DNA from: Aphanomyces cochlioides
Taxonomy: Eukaryota; Oomycota; Saprolegniomycetes; Saprolegniales; Verrucalvaceae
DNA: 64,000 bases
Assembly: GCA_019828595.1 (NCBI GenBank)
Contig: JAHQRK010000012.1
Location: forward strand, 1,612,001-1,676,000
Reading direction: 5' to 3'
The notes below the pieces were generated by a model. The model had not been told where the DNA came from and made no database searches. It saw only the letters and a program-made list of their open reading frames with translations. Made by a program: the position numbers and the translations under genes. How positions within the stretch are numbered: the first letter of the stretch is position 1; the number at the start of each line of letters is the position of its first letter. Below, piece after piece: positions 55,601 to 64,000 of the stretch.

Positions 55601-56612
55601 CAACGAAAATCGGCGGTGGACCGTCGGCCAAGAAGTCTTCAAACTCGGGAGACGGTGTGTACGGCGTGATTTTTGTCGGGCTTTCTGCCGTGACGGTGCC
55701 GATGACATCGTAGAGCGCAGGATCCCAATCTGGCGGCGACGACACAAGATGCTCGCTCCACATGAACGAGTGGGGGATTTTCCAGTCGAGGACGAGCGAT
55801 CGACCGTGGTTTCCCTTGCGAATCTTGCGGAGCCCAAGCACTTCAGTGCGGAAACGATTGATCATGCCTTCGGTTCCTTGCCACATGAGCGCATCGACCA
55901 TGTTGTACGAGAGGTAGTTGCGCTTCTCGCGCTTGCCTTTGAATGGCAGGTTGGACAATGGATGTGGGAATTCTTGCGTGGGCACCCATGGCTGTGGAAA
56001 CATAATGTGAAGAGGGATGCCGAGCTTCTCCGCGACGTGAATGTGGCCATATGTGACTGGATTTGAGATGATGGCCTGCGCTTGGAAGACAGGAAGTCCA
56101 GCGTCACTGCCCTCTGGATCGGCCGCGGTCACCGCCGGCCATGTTGAGTATGTGATTTCTTCGAGCATGTGGATGTTGCGCGGTGTGTCTTTGGTCAAAA
56201 GTTCATACTTGAGGGGGATCATGTGACCGCCCGTCTTGACCATATACGACGCCAGTTCCTTGGGATCACCGCCGAGTGGATAAAACTCAATGCCGTTTTC
56301 ATGTTGGACGTACGATCGGTAGACGGCATGTGTGGCGAGACGGACGCGGTGACCGTCGGCCTTCAATCGCTTGGCAATGCCCACAAACGGCTGGACGTCC
56401 CCACGCGTTCCGACAATCATGATGCAGATATTCATCGACGGAATCTTCAGCGACGGCAGCGAGTCGGTCGTCCAGTTGGCGGAAGATGACTGGACAAACG
56501 TTGGGATTTCAATCGCATCGGGGTTGTTGAATTGAAGCTCAATGCGACCCGATTCGTTCTGGACTGCGATCGCAGCAGGCTCAGCTTCATGGATCGTGCC
56601 GTCAGCAGCCAT
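52638..56612 (-). pseudogene. two-domain glycosyltransferase, copy E, intronless, three -1 frameshifts
   Basis: Starts at ATG 56612 with a 61-residue extension absent from the others, then NICIMIVGTRGDVQPFVGIA. Domain 1 is complete (FVGFGSMVIPDA, VVHHGGAGTTAAG, PFFGDQPFWGW). Single-base deletions near 55035, 54262 and 53858 shift the frame; between them everything matches the family, including an acidic linker and domain 2 with VVHQGRYHN at the catalytic position. At the intron position SLESKQ runs directly into AVRRAVTS with no intron. The tail is diverged (YWTTRQEEEALRRRVNAAYD). No in-frame stop exists in the corrected reading, so this could be a live gene with sequence errors. Ends 86 bp from copy D, convergent. 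Confidence 0.78.
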
Positions 56613-57811
56613 TGCGCGTCTTGGACTTGGAGAATTCGATAATGAACACCAAATGCATCGAGGTTGGTCAGGCTTGTGCTGGTTGTGAAGCGGAGTTGTG
56701 TGTCATATGGGGCAAACAAACTTGGGTGGGGCAAACTCGTCGACACGAACGCGATCTTGAGAATACAACAAAGCAGCACAGGCCAAGCCTCTTGAGAACG
56801 GCAAACTCTTTGCCTTTCATTGCTTGGACATACTCAGGGATGCTGGATCGGCGCGATCTATTCGTAATGTGTGAGTACATGTGGACGTGGGTCAAACCTC
56901 GGAGGTTGGCCCATGGGAATCCATGGAGAAAATGCTAACAACTAGGCACGACATGGAGAAATCATGACAAAGTGGATGGAATCTCGATGCCTCGGTGGCT
57001 CTAGACGCGCTACGTGGAGAGCAAAGAGCGCCTTCTCTAGCTGGATTTGGCCTGTGGTCGGATGTCTCGATGGCGAATGGCTTGAAAGTCGACAAGGTTG
57101 CAAAGGAAAGAGAGCGAAGCTGATCGTGCAGCACAATCGACAAATCTCCAGTCGACTGCAACGACCATCTATGCCCTCAGAAACCTCCGCGATAACACGA
57201 GCGCATTCCTTGAATCAAAGAGTGGACTCGACCGCTGCACCGATGACGCTTCCCAGTGACTAATACAAGGAGAGGCACAAGGAGCCACCCGAGGATACAA
57301 TGTGTGGTTGCAAACGAGTCTTGGGCGCGCTACTAAAGACTCACATCGTGGAAGGAATGCAAGCTCGAGTATGCTTGGACAGCGGCATGACAGCAGCTCC
57401 AGTGTGTCTCCTCCTTGTCAAAGTCATCATACAACCACGATGATATTATCCGTGGGGTGCGCGATTCTGATCTGCCCTCTGGACTGCGTCGGCCCGACTT
57501 TGTCGAAGTGGCCAACTACAATAGCAATGCTACCTCAGGAACAAGGCCGTCATGGCTCCAGTCCGAGTAGTCGACGCCAAGCAGCCTGTGAACTCATGGA
57601 ATGAATCAGGATCAAACGGAAGATACCATGAGCTCCACTCGAGGGATATCACGTCCATGTCATTCTGGAGATTCCAAGCAGACGTGTGGTTGTGATCGCC
57701 TGTGATCGACCTCGATGGGATGTGTCGACGCACATGAACGTGAGAAGCGAGTTTCAACGAAAGGAGATGGATACAACCGACACAAATTCATTCAATCTAG
57801 TCAATGAACTC
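56613..57811. other. intergenic region upstream of copy E
   Basis: 1.2 kb. Short frames exist on both strands but none shows a motif. It should contain the promoter of copy E and the terminator region of the 57812-58744 gene. Confidence 0.4.
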
Positions 57812-58744
57812 TCAACGCACAGCATCAAAGAAGGGATCGTACAAGTCCATGACGGACGTTGGAGAGAGCATCAAGTCGAGGTCGAACCGGTCATCGACTC
57901 TGACGCTTCGGTCCAAAGGCTCGATCGGATCCACGTCGTCCACTCGTATGCACGACGTGTCGAAGGGATCTGTGAGCCAACTGTCGTCAAAATCCAGCGA
58001 CGGCATGTCGAGAGCCAAGTCGAGGATGTCCGTCTCGGTCTTGCTTGGGGGTGGTGCATTCGTCTTGGCTTTCAGGGGGCACGGTGGGGATGAGAGTTGC
58101 AGGTTAATGGAGGGTTTCTCCCCTGTCATCTGGCGACATGGAGCTTGATCCAGAGCTTTTGCGGGCATGGATACCTTTGGCTCCACCCGCGTATCGGATG
58201 GCAACCGAGGCAGAGTCTTCTGTTGTACATGTGGGGCGTTCGTGGCTGTAGCCAAGACTTGGGCGGACACCGCCGATGGTTTGACCGCAACGGAGGGAGG
58301 TGGAGTGGGTCGTTTGGCAAGCACCAGTGCGTTTTGCTCTCGTTTCGGAGTTCGATTGCGCTTGCGTTTGCGCGTTCCTTGGCTCTTTAGCTCCAAGCGT
58401 TCTCGTTCTTCTCGCATCCAGCTTTCATAAAAGTCGGCATACAACTTGTCCAAATCCAGATCTCGCTGGCGTCGTATGTCGTCCGCCATCTCGGCGAGAC
58501 GGGTCTCATTGCGTTCAAACATTCGTTTCCCAATGCTGTGTTCCCCGACAAACTTTTTCGAGATCCGCATGGGGCAGCAGTGCAGTTTCGTGCTGAGCCA
58601 CGCACGCATCGTCGTTCCATTTTCGACATCGGTCAAAAGTCCCGCCGTGAAATCCGCAATCAATCGTGCCGTGTACGCTTCTTCTTCCTTGGTCCACTTG
58701 CCCCATCGAGGTTTGTCTTGGTGTATATCCTTTGCATCGGTCAT
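57812..58744 (-). CDS. conserved protein with SANT/Myb-like N-terminus, possible nuclear regulator
   Basis: A 310-residue single-exon frame, ATG 58744 (MTDAKDIHQDKPRWGKWTKE). Residues 13-75 (WGKWTKEEEAYTARLIADF, LTDVENGTTMRAWLSTKL, MRISKKFVGEHSIGKRMF) form a helical domain that I associate with a group of oomycete and diatom proteins of unknown function. Then come an Arg-rich coiled part and a bipartite-like nuclear signal (TRKRKRNRTPKRE, about 122-134). A Pro-rich middle and an acidic, Asp-rich C-terminus could be an activation domain. The DNA-binding role is inference from shape. Same strand as its neighbours, no shared operator seen. Confidence 0.75.
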   Translation of the reverse strand: MTDAKDIHQDKPRWGKWTKEEEAYTARLIADFTAGLLTDVENGTTMRAWLSTKLHCCPMRISKKFVGEHSIGKRMFERNETRLAEMADDIRRQRDLDLDKLYADFYESWMREERERLELKSQGTRKRKRNRTPKREQNALVLAKRPTPPPSVAVKPSAVSAQVLATATNAPHVQQKTLPRLPSDTRVEPKVSMPAKALDQAPCRQMTGEKPSINLQLSSPPCPLKAKTNAPPPSKTETDILDLALDMPSLDFDDSWLTDPFDTSCIRVDDVDPIEPLDRSVRVDDRFDLDLMLSPTSVMDLYDPFFDAVR

Positions 58745-59726
58745 CGCAGTAGTGATGGACCAGTGTCGTCGGCGGTATTAGATGGTTGTTGGAAGATCGG
58801 CACTTTTTCGAAATGCGCTCGCTCCCACCCTTGTCGTGAATGGCGTGCCGGATTCGAAAAAAACCAGCGGCTTGGCTGCATCTCTCTCTCTCCACTGATG
58901 ATTCCCTCACAGCCAACGACCACAGGATTAGGCCTCCTCCTCCTCTTGGATCCATCATCCTTCCATGAAAAACCGTCAACCTCCATCTCGTACAGCATAG
59001 AATATCCAAATACACTGCAGGACGCATTCCAATAGCCATCATCTTTTGACCTCAAAATGACGACATTCGGATCATGCCTTCAGCACTATCTATGTCTCAC
59101 AAGGGTCGTCATCGCTGTTGAGTGTGAAATAGCAGCAAGGCGCGGCCTGGACGGCGGCCAGAGCGTCGTCATCTTGATGGCGATTGGAATCTCACGTCAG
59201 TCGAGTCAAACCATCGATCCAAAAGAGTACTTTTGTCTGTTTCATATTACTACTGGCATATCATACCACATTTGAATACTTGTACCCTTTCGAAAATGTA
59301 GATATGTCAGGAATAATCTGGAGCAATCGAACCCCAAGGATGAGTCATTCACGTCGCGAAAACAACCACAAGCGAGCGCTAGGTAGTCAAGCTCTTCTTC
59401 TCTATCAGGTCACGAGGATGGCAAAGTTGGTTTGGGAATGGACGAAGAGCTTGACGGAGTTTTGACATGATGTCCTGTGCAACCACCAAAAAAATGGAAC
59501 TGGAAATTTCGATCCGACGACGTGGATTGTTGAAGATTCAATTTCTGTCTGGCCATTTATTCATCGTCGTACGTGGTTTCCTCTCGATAAAAGAGACTTT
59601 GCCGGCGGTTCGTCTTGATTGCTGTCATTTTTTCGCTTTTGGGATACCAAGATGTCGAGCGGAAGGAGAGGATTTGGGGAATATATTATTATTACTGTAG
59701 TACATGACATGCAGGTTGGGATGGAA
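58745..59726. other. intergenic region between regulator and transporter genes
   Basis: About 980 bp, presumed promoter of the regulator gene and 3' flank of the transporter gene. No further gene supported. Confidence 0.4.
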
Positions 59727-62700
59727 CTACCTCTTCAAGTGGCAGACATATTTGAGCGTGAGGTAGATGAAGATTTGGAGACAGATCCATTCGAGGATGA
59801 GGATGCTCAAGCTCGAGTATTGTTGCGACGAATCGAAGCCAAAATTGGTCAAAATGTAGTCTTGGATCGTCGAGTTGGAGCCGTTCGAGAGCGTGATAAT
59901 ATTACAGCCGTGGCCATGGTGATCGTCTGTGCAATAAGCCACTTCACTTCCGATGAGCACATTGAGAGCATAGCTAGACGGCACGATCCAAGTGACCCAC
60001 TTGTAGCCCCATTTCATGCTGACAAACGGAAGCAGAAAGCCACTGAAGAGATTGAGCAAGCACGAAATTGCACCGACAGCTACATTGGCCACTTTGGAGT
60101 TGGGCAAGAGGACCGACATCCACTGACCGAGAAACGTGCATAGCGAAATGTACAAGAAGAACGTGAACCAAAAGAAAAAAAAGCGCGCGGCGTCGTTGTA
60201 CCAGTCGACCATCCAGTACTCGACACCCACAAAGAAGGCGCTGATCAAGAGCAAGTACGGGATTTCCGCCACAAAGAGCGACACACTGTACGGCAAGACG
60301 CTGTAGTAATTGGACATGCGCTCGCGATAGTACACAGCTCGTTCCAGGCACGTAATGTCCAGCACAGTCATCATGTTGATCACGCCAATAAAGTCCATCG
60401 AGTTGTAAATGAGCGCGACGTGGGAATTCACTTTGGCTTGGGTGTCCATGGCCAGCATGTAGAACGTCGAGCCGAAAATGAGCGCAAAGATCGGGAAAAG
60501 AATAATGCGGACAAAGTTGTATGCTGGGCTTCGCCAGTATGTTCGCGTCGACTTGGTGATGAGCCACGCCATTTGGTTCCTCAATCCTGTCGCGATCGGT
60601 TTGTACTTCAGCGTTGAGAAGCGGACCATTTCACTGCTCTGGGCGGACAATCGGGCTGATTCCTTGATATTTTGCTGACACAGGGCGCTCGCGGCATACT
60701 CGTCGGCGTAGTTTTTGATATCTTTGCGGCCAATGCCAGCACCGATGACTTCCAACATATAAGTTGCTGGGTTGTACGAAGGTTTGATCTTTTCCGTGCC
60801 GGGAATATGCTGGAAGTACTCAAGCATGTGCTGACTGTCGTGGCCAAGTTCGCCAAAGTATGCCATACGACCACCCTTCTGAAGCAACAAGAGCGAGTCA
60901 AAGAGCTCAAAGATTTGAATACTTGGTTGATGGATTGTGCAGACGACTGTGCGGCCAGTTCGGGCGATGGATTGCACGCCACGCATGACAACTTGAGCCG
61001 CTCGCGCATCGAGCCCGGACGTCGGTTCATCGAGGAAAAGGATGCTCGGGTTCACGACGACTTCAACGCCAATCGTAACACGTTTCTTCTGTTCGACACT
61101 CAAGTGTAAAATAAGCTCATGGGCAATTGTGTCCAATTCAAGGAGCCGTAGCGTTTCCTCGACGAGTCCCAGCTTTGCTTTGGCCGAAATGGTCTCTGGC
61201 AGGCGCAAGAACGTTGAGAATTCCAACGCTTCACGGATCGTTGCTCGCTCCGAGTGGATATCCATTTGCTCGCAGTACGCTGTGATGCGGCTAAAGATCG
61301 CTGGGTCTTTGAGCTCGCCATTAATTGATATTTTGCCAAGAATTCGGCCGCCAGTCTTGCGGCCTGCAATGACGTCCATGAAGGTCGTTTTCCCAGCGCC
61401 ACTTGAGCCCATCAATGCAGTCATAGTGCCCGGTTCAAAGAAAGCAGTCACATTGCGCAGAAGCTGCTTCTCTTCACCAGTTGGCAGCGTCACGAAATAA
61501 TCCAAATCTTGAACTGTCAAGAAGGCAGGAATAAACTTGAGCTCATTGACTTCGTCATTGTTCTGCCGGACTTGGAGCTCGACGTGAACATTCGAGTTGG
61601 CGGCTTCGGCAGCATCCCCGTTGGGCTTGACAGACGTGTGCTCTTCGTAGCGGACAAAATGCAACGCGAGTGTGTTGATGAATGTGAAGAAGTAGAAATA
61701 GCCAAGGAGAACCAGGATCCCGTACAAGATGTAGCTTTTGTCCGCGAGGATCTGGAACGATTTTAAATTCTTGGCGCTGTCTGCATCCGTGTATGACGAC
61801 GACGTGAATTCGTCCAGCATGACGCTACGAAGAGCCCACGCCAAGGGATTGAGCCAATACATCCAACGCCAATATGAAGGAATGAGGTCTGACAAAATGA
61901 TATTGCCAGAGAAGAGGAGGAAGAACGCAACAGAAATCCCTGCCGCGGCTTGAGCCATCGTGATGCTTGGAGCTAACGAGCTCAAGAGAGTGAAGTAGGC
62001 TCCGATAGCATGCTGAAAGACCACCAAGATTGCCAAGAAGAGAAAATAGTTGGAAGCTTCACGCGTCAGTCCACTCATAAAGTAAAAGATCGTGCCCATG
62101 ACAATGCTCACGACCAAGTTGATCGGGATTTGGATCAAAGTGTCAGCAATCACGTAGGAAGTTGTCCGAAAGAAGTTGCGTGACCGTTGCTTGTAAAAGA
62201 CGTTGCGAAGGGCAAACGAAATCGTAATGCGCTGCCAAGCCTGGCGTTGGAAAATGGCAATCGAGAAGAAGCACATGCGTAGGTAGAGCGACTTTTTGCA
62301 ATCATAGTAAATCACACCAAGGAGCAAGCCAACGACGACGGCTTCGCACAGTTTGCCATACAAGAGCGGTTTGTCGCGAAGCGTAAGGATTTTCTGCCGG
62401 TTGGTCAAAAGTTTTGTCGACTCGAGGAAGCCCATGCCAAAGACTTGTGTTTTTCGAGCCATGTGAGATATCCGTTTGATCGTAGTGACGTCGTGGATTG
62501 TATCGCCTCGGGCAATCGTCCCCTGGACATTTGTGTGGATGTCACTAGAGATAAAAGCGTCGCTAAATTCTTTTGCCGTGCACAGTGGCGGTTTCTCGGC
62601 ATCAGTCGGGTAGTACTTGGCACCGCGACCTGAGACGATTTCAATGAGGAAGTCTGACGGGTCCGTCCGTGGTGGGCAAGTAAAGCCAAGGTTTTGAAAG

Positions 62701-63984
62701 TATGGCAATGTCGACTGCCGTGGGCCATGGTACACGAGATATCCCTCACTGAGCATCAGGATGTCGTCAAAGAGCTCAACAACTTCAGGCGGTGGCTGCA
62801 ACAAAGCGACAATACAACTTCCACCTAGAGTCTTTGTCCACGATCGAAGAGCATTGACAATGTCGAACGTAGCGGCCGAGTCGAGGCCTGTCGAAATCTC
62901 ATCGCATAGGAAAATGCTTTGGCCACCGACAAGCATCTCGCCTACTGTCACGCGCTTTCGTTCGCCTCCACTGACTCCACGAAGCAGTGCATCGCCCACA
63001 ACCTAAAACAATCAAAATCTCAAGAAATATTTCCCCGTGGAAGGCAGTACCGTGTCGGCACAATTGGACAAGCCCAAGACGTGAATCATGAGCTCCGTAC
63101 GGAGGTTTGCCACTTCCGCGAGTTTTTCAAGGTGACTCCGCTTTCGCGGTGGGCCATTTAAGCACAGATCTGCAAACTTGAACGTCTCGCGCACAGTCAG
63201 TGTCGCGCAATGGTTGTCGCGCTGGTCCACGAGACTCACAAGCTTGGAGAGATCAATGTCGGAAGCAGTCAGTCCGCTGTATTTCACTTCTCCACCGAAA
63301 TACGTGCTCCCCCGTCTCGTGTGCAATTTTCCAGCGAGGGCTTTCAAGAACGTGGATTTTCCCGCACCAGGATTTGCAAGTAACTACAGTCAAATGACGA
63401 AAATCACGAGAGGAAGAACGTACCAGAGTCATGCTGCCAGGGGGAATGATCCCAGTCATGGGGTGTAGAATCGTCGTGTCGATGTACGGGCGCCGAGCGA
63501 GAGGACAGAAAAGCTTGCGTAAGTACGATCCAACTGTGCCATCAACTTCACCAGGTGGTGTGACAGTAGACCGCGCGGTAAACGTGAGATCCTTGAATCG
63601 GATTTCCGGCGTCTGTAGCTGGACGTTCACGGCCGTCGAGAGCTTCTTGACCTTTTCAAAAAACTTTCGCAAGCCACCATTGAGCATCGAGTCGACGTCG
63701 GATAAATTCAGCGTGCTCACCATCAAGTTGTTCTCCTGCTGCTCGTTGTTGTACGGGTCTTGGATGCCTTTGAAGTGCAGCTCGCTATACACTCGAGGAA
63801 TCTCAGGTGGTGGTGGTACATTCAAGCTCATCCGTCGCTCAGCTGTGCGACGCTCATGCTCCAATGCTGTTTCGTCGGTTTGATCGACGGATGGAAAGAT
63901 CGATGAGATAGACGGCAGCGGTGCACCTTCCGTCGACTCAATTTGCAAATCAATGTTGACCGACACGTCTTCTGGTATCGGCAT
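59727..63984 (-). CDS. PDR-type ABC transporter (ABCG full transporter)
   Basis: Three exons: 63984-63424, 63383-63051 and 63002-59727, with introns of 40 bp (GTACGT...TGTAG) and 48 bp (GTACTG...TTTTAG), both phase 0, give about 1389 residues, normal for the PDR family. Order: nucleotide-binding domain 1 (Walker A ANPGAGKST at the start of exon 2, signature VSGGERKRV, Walker B IFLCDEIS), six membrane helices, domain 2 (GSSGAGKTT, signature LSVEQKKRV, ILFLDEPTSGLD), six membrane helices. The half-degenerate site pattern is typical of PDR pumps. Probably a plasma-membrane exporter of drugs, lipids or sterol-like compounds. The frame is open five codons upstream to the window edge, so the start could lie further out. 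Confidence 0.92.
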
Positions 63985-64000
63985 CGCCGCGAAGCCAGAG

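Noticed and set aside
57686..58143. Plus-strand frames over the regulator gene
   Set aside because: They are complementary to the minus-strand gene, which has a clear domain, nuclear signal and start.
1..64000. tRNA, rRNA, CRISPR, riboswitch or bacterial operon signals
   Set aside because: None recognised by eye on either strand; the gene structure is eukaryotic.

Overview
The window looks like a eukaryotic, oomycete-type nuclear genome; a saprolegnialean such as Aphanomyces is my inference. The support is very short spliceosomal introns (39-48 bp, GT..AG), two-domain sterol-glucosyltransferase-like genes, a three-exon PDR-type ABC transporter, and typical oomycete transposons (PIF/Harbinger with a Myb-like accessory gene, MULE with a SWIM finger, Copia, Gypsy with chromodomain, Tc1/mariner). 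No tRNA, rRNA, CRISPR or bacterial operon signals were seen.

The host backbone is a decaying cluster of one gene family: large proteins with an intact UDP-glycosyltransferase module (HHGGAGTT motif), a linker, and a second glycosyltransferase-like module that has lost that motif. Seven loci, here named F, A, B, C, G, D and E, lie between 175 and 56612. Only A (29138-32977) reads through intact. B keeps the first module only. C and D are pseudogenes with stops and frameshifts. E is on the minus strand, has no intron, and is open except for three single-base deletions. F and G are relics split by transposons. To the right are a likely regulatory protein gene (57812-58744) and a PDR ABC transporter (59727-63984), both on the minus strand.

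1-25366: gene F is cut inside its small intron. The two exons (to 1352 and from 24946) are separated by a 23.5-kb Russian-doll nest. The outermost layer is a Tc1/mariner element with TA target duplication, inserted exactly in the 5' splice site. Inside it lies a Copia element (LTRs 1454-1742 and 22887-23176, GTCAT duplication). Inside that lie an intact-looking Harbinger (1966-4421), a second Copia (5019-10637, LTRs 373/374 identical), a Gypsy integrase remnant, an intact spliced MULE transposase gene and a degenerate satellite.

25664-28524: three fold-back elements with arms built from 21-bp repeats. The middle one is a chimera of the other two and marks an unequal crossover. 29138-41438: genes A, B and C. 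41719-48223: a full-length Gypsy chromovirus-like element, inserted into the last codons of relic G. 48833-56612: pseudogene D and, convergent with it, gene E. 56613-64000: regulator and transporter.

Together the window shows a tandemly duplicated sugar-transfer family being dismantled by transposons and small deletions beside an efflux pump gene. Functional statements are from sequence motifs only.
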